Origin: Brachyhypopomus gauderio
Taxonomy: Eukaryota > Chordata > Actinopteri > Gymnotiformes > Hypopomidae
Length of the DNA: 64,000 bases
Direction of reading: 5' to 3'
Assembly: GCF_052324685.1 (NCBI RefSeq)
Contig: NC_135225.1
Location: 13,341,204-13,405,203 of the forward strand
Shown: positions 22,829-33,009 of the stretch, piece after piece
Layout of the letters: each line of letters opens with the position of its first letter
Position numbering within the stretch: position 1 is the stretch's first letter
Translations under genes and position numbers: made by a program
Notes under the pieces: generated by a model
Seen by the model: the letters and a program-made list of their open reading frames with translations, nothing else
The model's database searches: none
What the model was told of the DNA's origin: nothing

Positions 22829-23119
22829 TCAGTGTAGTGCCTTTATGGTGTTTAAAATGTCTGAATATACATCAGATATATTGTGCAAGATTATTTCAAC
22901 ATTTGCATGAAAAAGTTGGCCCTGTGTATTTTAGCCTCATAACTTGCATTTCTTCTTATTATTATTATCACTACCCCAGTACTTCTGGAGGGCACTGTCA
23001 TAACTGCAGTATGTTGTGTAGCATAGTTGAGTTTTAGTTGGAATAGGTGTGTTTTCAAGAACCACTCATTTTTCTCTGCAACCTGTTTCTCCCTTAACAA
23101 AGATTTGAGCTGTACCAAG

Positions 23120-24173
23120 ATGAAAGTACTTGTCTGGATGCTAAAACTATTGGCATATCTTTTCTCTGTATGGAAGGTGAGTGCCATATAGTTACACAGT
23201 GAGTAAATGACACATCCACTGCTAACACTGGCGTCATGCTGTGTTAATGGCTTGAAGATTATATTAACAAATTAAATATTAAGGGTGACTGTTGCCTAGC
23301 ACATAATCCATGTGCTAAATGAGAGGAAATAACAGACAAAAGTCTAATTCTGACACATAAGACACAGTCGTGTGCTTGCAGCTGTTCTATAACAGCAATT
23401 CCAAGCATCTTTTGGACTTACAATCCACTGTGTGTGTAATTATTTAATGTTCTCACACATTACAGGTTCATGACGATCTGCCTCTTGACATGGCCGAACA
23501 ATCTGTGGATGATTCATTTAAAGGGTGTCGGGACCAAATGTATCTACTGATACCAACATACCTTGAAAAAGAGTTAAAATCTTCAAATAATTTTCCAATG
23601 GCCTGGAGAACCGCACAGAATCGCTGCAAATCAGACGATATTCTCAACAAAAATCAATCTGCTGCCCTATATGCGTACACATTGGGGGGACCAAAGCCAG
23701 TATATAGTGAGTTTAATCACGAAACTCGTACAGGAAAAGAAAAGTACTCATCAGATGACTTTCCATTTTATACATTGTATTTCTTTTTGACTGATGCCAT
23801 TCAACAGCTTAAACGCAACAAGTGTGACTGTTTAACCTCATATCGTAGAACTAGTCACACATTTGTAACTGATGTTCTTAATCAAGAAATTCGATTTGGG
23901 TCTTTTACATCCAGCTCTCTGTTATCAAACCTTAGTAGATTTGGTGATAAGTCCTGTTTTATTATTCACACTTGTTTTGGAGCTGAAATATACAATTACT
24001 CATCTTTGCCAGAGCAAGAGGTGCTAATTCCTCCATATGAGGTGTTTATTGTGACTTCTGTTGAAAAAAAAAGTGAGCAGAAAGATCTTTGGTGTGAAGT
24101 AGTGTATACACTGAACAGTACTCAGGAAATTAGGAGTGATCTTAAGTGTGCGAAAGTCAGTGCTCTGGAGTAA
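23120..24173 (+). CDS. Ecto-ADP-ribosyltransferase (arginine-specific type), ART gene 2
   Basis: Coding exons 23120-23176 and 23466-24173 join in phase 0 (GTGAGT donor, TTACAG acceptor) to give about 254 residues. Exon 1 encodes a 19-residue hydrophobic signal peptide. Exon 2 keeps the R-S-ExE signature: SYRRTS (Arg about 146/147), FGSFTSSS (about 164-170) and EQE (202-204, followed by VLIPPYEVF). The C-terminus has no GPI-type hydrophobic tail, so secretion is likely. The expected reaction is NAD+-dependent mono-ADP-ribosylation of arginine on extracellular or luminal proteins. It is clearly paralogous to the gene at 7677-8807, with the same exon structure. AATAAA at 24317 and near 24829 are candidate poly(A) signals. 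Its promoter-side sequence is separated by the 8.9-kb LTR element, so expression may depend on splicing across it or on the LTR. Confidence 0.9.
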
Positions 24174-25130
24174 TCACTCTAGGAAGTGACAACAGGGAGC
24201 AGGCTCCCCCTTTTTCGTATGCTATTCAACAGAAGTCTTTAACTGTGGAATTCACATCTGAAATTTAATCTGGGATTTTATGATCACAGGTTGTTTATGA
24301 TCACTTATCTGGGAGGAAATAAAGAAAATTAATATAACTGCTGTTATTATTACTACTGTTATTAATATGGTTTATTATTGTTATTATTGTTGTTGATTGG
24401 TATTATTTTCAAGGGTAAATTACTCAGCTCTCTCTCGGAACCTCCCAACTATTTTGAGATAAGCAAAATAAAAACAACAGACTGGTAGTAAAGCCTGTTT
24501 CTGAAACTGGACACCCACGATAACCACACTGTATTCCAAGGCTTTGCACAGTCTTCTGTACTTGTATCGGTTACTCCAAAACTATAACATCCCATGTCTG
24601 GTGGGCAAGCTGTCAGTTTTGGTGAACCAGTAACATATTTATGTTGCCATTTGAAACTTTCATAATTAATTTTTAGTTTGCACATTACTTGAAAATATAT
24701 TCTTTTTATTATTCTTTTATTTTATTTTATTTTCTGCCAATAATAATATCAAATTTCATATTATAACAGTATATATTATAAATACTTGGCAATCATTCTA
24801 TTCTCAATCATTCTGTTATTTTGCTTGGGGGAAATAAACATATTTGGCAATAAAACGATTTGTGTTTGTATTGCCTTTATCAGGCTCTGATAGAATCAGA
24901 ATTATATGCTGTGTACTGCACAGCTATAATTGATTATTAAAAGCTTTTCCAGATCATGCAGGTTAGTTTTACAGGAACAGCCTAACCGCAAACTAATTGC
25001 AATATTTTGCTAATGAAAATTAAAGAAAAAAGAAAAAAATTGGGAACAAAACATTATCGATATGTTTGTTACATCTTAGTGATAACACAATAACACAGTA
25101 GTAATATTTTAATGTCTGCTTCATCTACTA
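24174..25130. other. ART gene 2 downstream flank
   Basis: AT-rich sequence matching the 3' flanks of units 1 and 2 in part (about 24630-24860). It includes AATAAA motifs. No further gene supported. Confidence 0.5.
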
Positions 25131-25159
25131 GAAGAGAAGAAAATAACACACACAACCAG

Positions 25160-25253
25160 AAGTACATATATGGACATGGATAGACGCAACAACAAACACA
25201 CGGACATGCCTGGGGAGAGGAGTCAGGGGCTGTACCGTGACAGACCCCCCCCC
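25160..25253 (-). mobile_element. LTR end and polypurine tract fragment (family B-like)
   Basis: About 25160-25243 resembles the end of the LTR at 8994-9324 and the LTRs of the 29310-30922 element, ending ACCGTGACA. A C-rich run that would be a minus-strand polypurine tract follows at once. It appears to be a truncated remnant; the 5' parts are missing. Confidence 0.5.
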
Positions 25254-25538
25254 AAATGCACCAGAGGCAGCTCCTCCTGGAGTGCCCAGATGCAGCTTCA
25301 CAGCTCCGTACTCGCAATGAAGGGCGGGACCGGAATGTTTTTATCACATACAGAAATATAATTGCAATCATATTATGAGTAACAAAAGCTTTTATTGACA
25401 GTTAGAATGAGTTAATGCAGCAAGTCAATATTTGCAGTGTTGACCCTTCTTCTTCAGGACCTCTGCAATTCTCCTTGGCATGCTCTCAATCAACTTCTGG
25501 ACCAAATCCTGACTGATAGCAGTCCATTCTTGCACAAT

Positions 25539-26104
25539 TATAGCTAATCCCAACCTTTTCTTTACTAGTTGAAAAAGGTGCCGCGCTCCGACTGATGGTT
25601 TAAAGTTTATTACAGGTTGTTTTCTGTCTTACACTTCCAAGACCACCGTGAACACTGAAATAAAATACAATATACGTCAACGAAAACATCATGTTCCGGT
25701 CTATGAATTATTTAACGAATTATTACATAAAACGCTAATGTTCTTCAACCTAATTTACACACACATACAGACAAGAATATTTTACTCAATTGATCATACC
25801 GTGTGCACCTCCAACCAGAAGGTTAGGCATAGCTAGAAGTCAATTTTCTTCCAAGCTCTTTGTCCTTTTGTAAGCCGCTTGCACACACCGACTAACTTTT
25901 TGCGAAACTTACATCCCTTCCCCCCAAGTGCATCACGTGACCAACTGATGACCTCACTGCTGACATGGTTAGGTGTTATTAACTAAACAATTCTTACACA
26001 ATTCTTGTACACATAATAATCAAAATATACAAATATGAATAGATATTAAAAGAAAATGAATAAATTTACACAAACAAAATGCTTATATTACTGCATTCGT
26101 TACA
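25539..26104. mobile_element. Probable solo LTR (566 bp) in Tc1 transposase
   Basis: Interrupts the Tc1 sequence between duplicated ACAAT motifs (25534-25538, 26105-26109). The right end GCATTCGTTACA fits an LTR. The left end TATAGC would be a TGTAGC with one transition. No coding sequence. Confidence 0.6.
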
Positions 26105-26167
26105 ACAATCAATGCTTGCATTTTGTCAGAATGTGCAGGTTTGTGTTTGTCCACCCATCTCTTAATG

Positions 26168-26940
26168 CAGTGGTGCTTAATGCAGTGGTGTAGGCACCCC
26201 GCCTACACCCCCCCCCCCCCCCCATTGACTAGGGATGTGTTGAAAACTTACAAAAACAATAGGTTCACAACTTTGGTCAAACATGAAAAAAATAAACTGC
26301 AAGAAACCTTTTAAATGGTTCAAGAATTCTAAATTTAATTTAAAATAAATAAGGAGATGAAATAAGAGAAACAGCAATACATATGCGGCTAGTTTGCAAG
26401 CGCAGACATCACGCAGAGCACAAAGCATGTAACGGCCAGAAATATGTGTACTGTCTCTTTAAGGGAGCGAGTTGAGCGCACGTATGGAATATTGTTTTTT
26501 TAGCTTTCTGCCGTAGACCGAGTCAGACCACTGCTCTTTAATTTATTTCTGTAAGTAACGCATTAAATGAGCTTTGGACAACTCACCAGTTCATGTATGA
26601 ACAGTGAAGTATTGCTGGAGCCCAGGTTTATTTTGGCCAACCAGCAAATAAACTGACTAAGTGGAATACCACCAGCGCGAGTATTAATGTTAAACTAACT
26701 CATGTTGAAATGTTGAAAAGCAAGCAATACAAGCATAGAATTAGACTGAATAGATCTGTTTTTATGGATCGGTCACATTGTCCCCGATACCCGATCTAGA
26801 ATTTTTTCAGATATTAATATCGGAATCGGTGCATCCCTAATATTGACACATGTGCACGTTTTACTTTCAAGCTCCGCGCCCCCCCTGCAATAGCTCCGCA
26901 CCCCACCTAGGGGGCGCGCCCCCCACTTTGGCAACCACTG
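26168..26940. mobile_element. hAT-type MITE in Tc1 transposase (773 bp)
   Basis: Starts CAGTGGTGC and ends GCAACCACTG, with an exact 8-bp duplication TCTTAATG (26160-26167, 26941-26948). It holds a second hAT (26230-26839); its own sequence is therefore short and C/G-rich. Confidence 0.85.
26230..26839. mobile_element. Inner hAT-type MITE (610 bp)
   Basis: Left end TAGGGATGTG and right end, in reverse complement, TAGGGATGCACCGATTCCG. Flanks CCATTGAC and ATATTGAC match at 6 of 8 positions, fitting a decayed 8-bp duplication. Nested in the hAT 26168-26940. Confidence 0.65.
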
Positions 26941-28107
26941 TCTTAATGATTGACCACAAGTTCTCAATGGGATCTGGGGAGTTTCCAGGCCACGGATCCA
27001 AAATCTCGATGTTTTGTTCCCTGAGCCATTTATGGCAAGGTGCTCCATCATGCTGGAAAAGGCATTGTTGATCACCAAACTGCTCTTGGATGGTTGGGAG
27101 AAGTTGCTCTCGGAGGACATTCTGGTACCATTCTTTATTCATGCTGTTTTTTTATGCAAGACTGTGAGAGAGCCGATTCCCTTGGCTGAGGAGTAACCCT
27201 ACACATGAATGGTTTCAGGATGCTTTACAGTTGGCATGAGACAAGACTGGTGGTAGCGCTCACCTCGTCTTCTCCGAACAAGCTGTTTTCCAGATGTCCC
27301 AAACAATCGGAAAGGGGATTCATCAGAGAAAATTACTTTACCCCAGTCCTCAGCAGTCCACTCCCTGTACCTTTTGCAGAATATCAGTCTGTCCCTGATG
27401 TTTTTTTCTGGAGAAAAGTGGCTTCTTTGCTTCCCTCCTTGAGACCAGGCCTTGCTCCAAGAGTCTCCGCCTCACAGTGCGTGCAGATGCACTCACACCT
27501 GCCTGCTGCCATTCCTGTGCAAGCTCTGCACTGCTGGTAGCCCGATCCCATTGCTGAAACACTTTTAAGAGACGGTCCTGGCGCTTGCTGGTCTTTCTTG
27601 GGTGCCCTGGAGCTTTTTTGACAACAATGGAACCTCTCTCCTTGATGTTCTTGATGACGCGATAGATTGTTGACTGAGATGCAATCTTTCTAGCTGCGAT
27701 ACTCTTCCCTGTTAGGCCATTTTTGTGCAGTGCAATGATGATTGCACGTGTTTCTTTAAAGATAACCATGGTTAACAGAAGAAAAACAATGATGCCAAGC
27801 ACCAACCTCTTTTTAAAGTGTCCAGTGGTATTATTCTTACTTAATCATGACAGATTGATCTCTGTTTTGCCTTGTTGCTATTGTGGATCAGCAATGTCGC
27901 ACCATAAGTAATTTTATTTATTTCGAAACATTGTATATGAATGGGGTGTTTTGTTTTTAAAGGTGTGAGTCTGATGTATTTTTTCATTTTACAATCTTAT
28001 GTTATGGTGAAGCTAATGTCGAAAGACCGTGCGCTACTGTGACCCCAAGAATCAGGCTAACAGTGCAAGTACCTAGTAAGTAGCAAGAAAAAAGATTTAT
28101 AATTAAC

Positions 28108-29304
28108 AGATACAGATACAGATGAGCTTTATTGTCACATTGTACAAGTACAAAGTGAGATGACATTCCCCGGGACCAGTGTTAAGGCACTGGGAGCCCT
28201 GAGTCGGAGAAGCCGCAATAGGACGTTAATTTGCGCGCAGCCCTACATGCCACAGGGTGGGGAGAGAAACATAAAGAGATAACATGTCCTGTCGCAACAG
28301 GACAACAGTCTGTGTGCATGCAAAAAATTCCCATAGCACATACAAGCATTGATAACACAGACAGTAAGCAGTGAGAGGCATGATTCATTCAGATGGGGAG
28401 GGGGAGCCAGAGGCCTGGCACAGAGTTTTTGTGTCAAAGTTCACGGTGGAAGGCGAGAGCCATCTCTGACAGTCTCTGTGTGGGGGTAGGAGCAGGTAAC
28501 CAAGATGACAACCTTCTGGGAGAAATTTGTTTGGGCGCCAATGCAGATAAGAAGAATGAAGAATTTAGCAAGGAGCTCGTCCTTGGGAATTTGAGCACAC
28601 AAACTCCTCTTTAAGGCAGCGGTCTCCCAACAGATCCATCTTCGCACGTAGAGCATTGATTCCATCCGTGATCACCTCCAAGCTTTTACTAACAGTCACA
28701 GTCTGTGTTCCAACAGCTCTACCCACCGCATCAGTCATGTTGGGCACTTGACGTGGACGTTCAATGACTGACTCCACTTTATCAATTTTCCGATACACCA
28801 GGGCAATGCCTAATCCAATCAGCAGAGCCACAGCGAACAAAGTTCCAAATAAGAACACGTCCTCAACATCTTCCAGGGAGAGAGGCGCAAGACACAAACT
28901 ACGCCAGGTCCCCCATGAGTCAAACACATATCCAGATGAGAACGTATCGTCCGGGCATGTGGGTTCTCCCGCACCATTGACTCTTCGTGGAAAAAATAGT
29001 GTCAATTGCGTTGAGAGACCACCTGATAAAATTCTCGTTGAAGATTCGAAGAGCAACGTCAGGTTACTAAGACAAGACAGAGAATCTAAGCCAAGCAGAG
29101 CAGAAGGGAGGGAGTGCTGGAGCAGAGATAAAGTGCGACTGCCTTTCTTGAAAACCGGAAGAAGAACTTCATAGTGAAATAGATATGCACAATTAACGAT
29201 GATGAGCCTATATTTTATCATTTCTATAAATTTTTTCAATAGATATACCCGCAGAAGGACCATCTGACAGGGATGTTGCCGATTATGAGGAACCGTCTTA
29301 CTTC
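28108..29304 (-). mobile_element. Retroelement 3' region with an unrecognised membrane-protein-like ORF
   Basis: At the low-coordinate side, the minus strand ends with a GACAATAAAGCTCATC-type tail followed by short CTGTAT repeats, a form seen in LINE or LINE-mobilised 3' ends. Upstream on the minus strand, a long open frame (28565 to about 29227) has a strongly hydrophobic segment (FLFGTLFAVALLIGLGIALV, about 28785-28845) followed by a basic KIDKVE turn and a helical, possibly coiled-coil tail. I do not recognise the protein family. It could be a retrotransposon accessory or envelope-like protein, or part of a host gene copied by retrotransposition. Confidence 0.4.
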
Positions 29305-29309
29305 CCCAC

Positions 29310-30922
29310 TGTGACGCTCGAAGGAAGGAGGCACGACGAGCGTAGTGCGGTGCAACACAACGTTTAATTACACAAAACAACATTAAGCTCAATGCGCAAG
29401 CACTTCCACACGACACTTACACAGGCACGGAACTGTAGACAAAGACGAGCACAAGACATTGTGCGAACGCACATTATATAGGTGATTAACACGTACCCTC
29501 CTGATCTCGAGACAAGGCACAGGTGAGACTACAAACACGCTCACAGACGACCCACACCCCCGGAACTACAAACATGGACATAACTGCACGCAGACGACAT
29601 AACGACACGCCCACAGGGATGGGTCCGGAGCTGTCATCGTGACAGAGCCCGCCACCAGGGGTTCACTACTCCCGGGGCATCCCGCGAAGCTGGAAAGCCC
29701 CGAATCTATACCAACGGGCAAGTCCGGAGCCGCTGAACTCACGAGCCCCCGAGAGCCTTCTCCCCCGATGGCGGGAACCGCCGCGAACAGCTCTAAAACA
29801 TCCTCCCTGGGAAGACAGGGGAAAAAACATTTAAAACGGGCACAAACACACACACCGGCACATGAAACACAAACAGCACAAGAGGGAAAAGGGGATTAGG
29901 GAAAAACATTGGGACGGACAAACAGACAGAGCGCTAACAGAGGCGCGACCCCTCCTGGGGTCGCAGGTGGAACAGGCGGCGAAGTCCCTCCGGTCTTCGG
30001 GACGGTCTTCCGAGCGCGCGTTGCGCTGCTCGGTGCACCCGCTGACTGAACACCCGGTCCTTTCTTTGGGGACGCCTCGGGTGCTTTTTTGGGCACTACC
30101 GGGGGGCTTGCCCTTCGCCGCTTGCTGGCGGCTTTGTGTGGCACTTCCAAGGGCACTCCAGACCCTCACATCGAGCCGCGGACTATGCCACCGCTTGCTC
30201 GCACTCCTGGGGACAGCTTCACCTCACCGCCAGACATCTCCATCTCCTCCTCTCCCTCGAAGTCGCCCTGACCCAGCGACATTGGCTCCTCAGAGGCCGG
30301 GTAGTGGGAGCAACTCATGTTGCTCTTCTCCGAGGGGGCATGAGGAAACTCCTCCCCTTGAGGACACCCCTTCTCCGAACGCACAGTCACCTCCGAATAG
30401 ATTGAATCGTGGTCCTCAGCCTCGCTCTCGCTGGTGTGCTCGGAATGGGAGGAGCAAACGGACGGAGGTAAGCTGACGTAATACTGAGGTAATACTGAGG
30501 TAATACTCCCACCCACTCCCACCACTATAGGCGCACTGGATTCCTCCTCGGGGTATACCAGGTTCGGAGCGCTGTACTCTTTGGGGTATGCCAGGGTCGG
30601 AGCGCAGTGCCTCTTGCTCCACACCCTCTGTGCGGCCAGTCGGAAGCACTTTGCCTCCGCCTCGGATTCGGCCGCCTGGGCTTGACGCAGCAGGTTGGCA
30701 CAAATGGGGTCCTGCTGCATCCCCTCAACTGGGACATTGCGCGAACGCACATTATATAGGTGATTAACACATACCCTCGTGATCGCGAGACAAGGCACAG
30801 GTGAGACTACGAACATGCTCACAGATGACCCACACCCACGGAACTACAAACATGGACATAACTGCACGCAGACGACATAATGACATGCCCACAGGGAGGG
30901 GTCCGGAGCTGTCACCGTGACA
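29310..30922 (-). mobile_element. Small LTR retroelement, non-autonomous (1613 bp)
   Basis: The full LTR (29310-29641) runs TGTGACGC to CGTGACA. A second LTR copy at the other end (about 30733-30922) is truncated on its inner side. Flanking duplication CCCAC (29305-29309, 30923-30927) proves one insertion. Next to the full LTR, the C-rich GAGCCCGCCACCAGGGG is a polypurine tract on the minus strand, so the element reads leftward and 29310-29641 is its 3' LTR. The U5 part of the 5' LTR and the primer site are deleted. Confidence 0.85.
29650..30735 (-). pseudogene. Gag-like low-complexity ORF region of the small LTR element
   Basis: The minus strand has an open frame of about 180 codons (about 30732-30166), rich in Ser, Glu and Pro, including QAQAAESEAEAKCFRLAAQR. 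After a stop it continues in other frames with a Lys/Pro-rich basic stretch (about 30150-29900, for example SKRRRASPPVVPKKAPEASP). No RT, protease or integrase motif is present. The order fits the N-terminal half of a gag-type protein, but family recognition is weak. Confidence 0.4.
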
Positions 30923-31019
30923 CCCACAGGTAATCAATTATTAGAACGATCAAATAATAGAACAAATTCTGATTTTATGAAAAATCTGAAACTCACATTC
31001 TTTTCCCATTGCTTTATCA

Positions 31020-31077
31020 GTATCGGTATCTGATGAGGAAGATTCCGAAGAAGACAAGCATGCTGATCCCTATGAGG
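31020..31077 (+). other. Isolated exon-like segment (uncertain)
   Basis: A TTTATCAG acceptor-like site precedes an open, acidic stretch (SDEEDSEEDKHADPYE) that ends GAG before GTACTT. No neighbouring exons or known product were found, so this may be chance. Confidence 0.2.
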
Positions 31078-31196
31078 TACTTTTCAGACTCCTATTTAAA
31101 ACTGTTTCCAGCCTAATTAGGAACCATGAACAAATAAATTCACAAATCCCACTAGAGTGTAGCAGTAACAATTTCATGAAATTCTTTAATGATAAG

Positions 31197-32648
31197 GGGT
31201 AAGTTTTCCGAAAGCGATTGAACTTAGTGATTTACAAACAACTTTAAGAACAACGTGACTTTAAGAACGCCGTTTTTACACTGGTTTCCCAAAACCCTTC
31301 TTGTCTTTGAAACTTACGAACGAGTCCCTAAGTAGCACTTACTTGACTCCGCCCCCGCGTTTGCACAGAACAGGGTCTGCCAGTCAAAAACTGAACAACC
31401 GATTTACATACATTTCTATATTATTTAGCCACAAAAGTGTCATTATGTAACTAATAATCATGAAATCAAACAAACAAATTTACACAATGTATTTACACAA
31501 CATGTATGTAAAAAAATTTAAATAGCTCATTGCTGTCCATCGCATGCCAAGCCTACCTATAAATAGGCAATTAACCTATTCTAATAATCTTTAGAAGCAA
31601 TCAAGCAGCAAGCCTGGCAAACCGACCACGCAAACTAAATTTTTCTGAGGACGAACTAACACAAATGCTGGACGAAATTGAAGAAAACAAGAGCATACTA
31701 TTATCCAAAGCTCGTGGAAGCTCAACAAATAAAGAAAAAAACAGAAATGGGAAGAAATTGCCCAGAAAATAAATGCCTGCAGTGCATACAAGAGATCTGC
31801 AATTGACATACGGAAAAATGGCATGACTTCGCTAGTCATGCAAAAAGAAAGTTAGTGGAACTTGGGAAAGAGAGGGCTAAGACTGGTGGGGGTCAATCAT
31901 CTACACCAGAAGAGGAAAAATCCCTGGGAATACTGGGCCCAACTGCAACCCAAGGCATGACTGAGGGGATAGATGTATCCTCAAATGAGTTCCTGACTAC
32001 CCCACCTCACCTGCATCCCCTGTGAAACCTTCTTTTCCCTCCAACAGTCCTGTCCCATCTCCTGGCCCTTCCTCTGCAAAACATATTGAAAGGCCTTCAC
32101 ATGCTCTTGACAATGAATGTAGCAAGGAGTTAATTTCTATTGAAAGCCAAAGGCTCCAGATAGAAAAAGATTGTCTGCAGTTATATGTGTATATTAATTA
32201 ACGGCCCACCACTAACGGCCCACCACTAATATTAATAGTATGTTGTATTTCGTGAAAACAATCATTTTAATTTACGGTAGTATGTATATTAATGCGCAGT
32301 ATTGAACTAAGGACGTTGGATCTAATTAATGTGACGCAATTACGCTTTCAAAGGTACATTTAACTGTTCGTGGATTCGTGTTTGTACACACAAGCGTGCA
32401 TGGTTCGTAGCATTTTTAAAGGGATAATCAGCGGCCTCTATCGTTTTTCAGACAGAACTGCGCGTGAACTTCAGGTTAAGAACAACTTAGCGAGTTACGA
32501 CAGGGTCAGACCACTCGTAGATTTACGAACGAGTTTAAGTACAACGTGGGTTATGAAGACTTTTGGGAAACTGGCGTAAATTTAAGAACGTTCGTAAGTA
32601 CGAGGTTACGAAGTACTTAGCGTTAAGAACGTTTTGGGAAACTCACCC
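31197..32648 (+). mobile_element. Harbinger-type element with NAIF1-like Myb/SANT ORF remnant
   Basis: Left end GGGTAAGTTTTCCGAAAG and, in reverse complement, right end GGGTGAGTTTCCCAAAACG; 3-bp flanks AAG on both sides. On the plus strand, about 31600-32025 encodes a decayed Myb/SANT-like domain (RKLNFSEDELTQMLDEIEEN, then after one-base shifts WEEIAQKINA and KKWHDFASHAKRK). This resembles the DNA-binding accessory protein of Harbinger elements, of which NAIF1 is a host relative. At least two frameshifts and no transposase: non-autonomous. Confidence 0.7.
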
Positions 32649-32809
32649 AAGATTGATAAAATTTGGGAAAAAAATTGTAGTGCTATCTCAGAGCCTGTCA
32701 ACATGCCAATGCACCTTGACAGCTGTCTGGTCAACTTTGATGCCCTGTTAGAGTCCTTCTCCCCAATTGGTTGTGAGGAGCTTATTTCATTGGTGGAATC
32801 TGCTAATGA

Positions 32810-33000
32810 TGGGCAAAGCAGTTCTTTTAGATGAACTGAATCATTAGAATCAGTTCACTAAAAAGATTCGTTCAAAAGATTTGTTCACCAAATCGTTCAG
32901 TGCTTGGCAGGACTCCAACCCATGGTCACCCACCTAATGACGTAATCACGGTAGCTCCGCCCGTGTGCGTGGGTCTCGTGCGCTGTCGCTTCAATTCTCA
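32810..33000. mobile_element. hAT-like terminal fragment with ATTCGTTC motifs
   Basis: The segment about 32812-32900 is the reverse complement of about 59105-59200 over most of its length (GATGGGCAAAGCAGTTCTTT type end and repeated GATTCGTTCA wording). The part about 32935-33000 resembles the CpG-rich core of the family C hAT (about 11530-11570). It may be a chimeric or decayed MITE; no complete ends were found. Confidence 0.45.
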
Positions 33001-33009
33001 CTGTCATAT

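Larger units (their letters stand above)
13210..24860 (+). repeat. ART-locus tandem unit 3
   Basis: Third copy of the ART unit, with an intact ART gene at 23120-24173. The upstream flank 13210-13867 matches units 1 and 2. It contains the conserved GAATAAAAG element near 13700 and ends in the leader region, where the LTR retrotransposon 13868-22769 is inserted. The unit continues at 22770. Its right limit (about 24860) is where similarity to the other units fades. Confidence 0.7.
25372..27960 (-). pseudogene. Tc1-like transposon with nested insertions
   Basis: Minus-strand transposase in pieces. The N-terminal helix-turn-helix part lies at about 27350-27780 (KSIAARKIASQSTIYRVI and a GHPRKTS linker). 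The catalytic C-terminal part lies at about 26949-27140 (FQHDGAPCHK, PGNSPDPIENLWSIIK), and the last part at about 25440-25538. The LTR 25539-26104 and the hAT 26168-26940 interrupt it; joined around them, the wording follows the usual order of fish Tc1 transposases. The N- and C-terminal pieces are in different frames, so it is dead. Outer limits are approximate because the terminal repeats were not resolved. Confidence 0.8.

Noticed and set aside
28393..28614. Plus-strand 73-codon frame
   Set aside because: It lies in the retroelement 3' region whose polarity is minus, with no recognised domain.
29862..30476. 204-codon plus-strand frame in the small LTR element
   Set aside because: It is opposite the gag-like minus-strand region and is low-complexity Arg/Pro/Ser; element polarity (polypurine tract) is minus.
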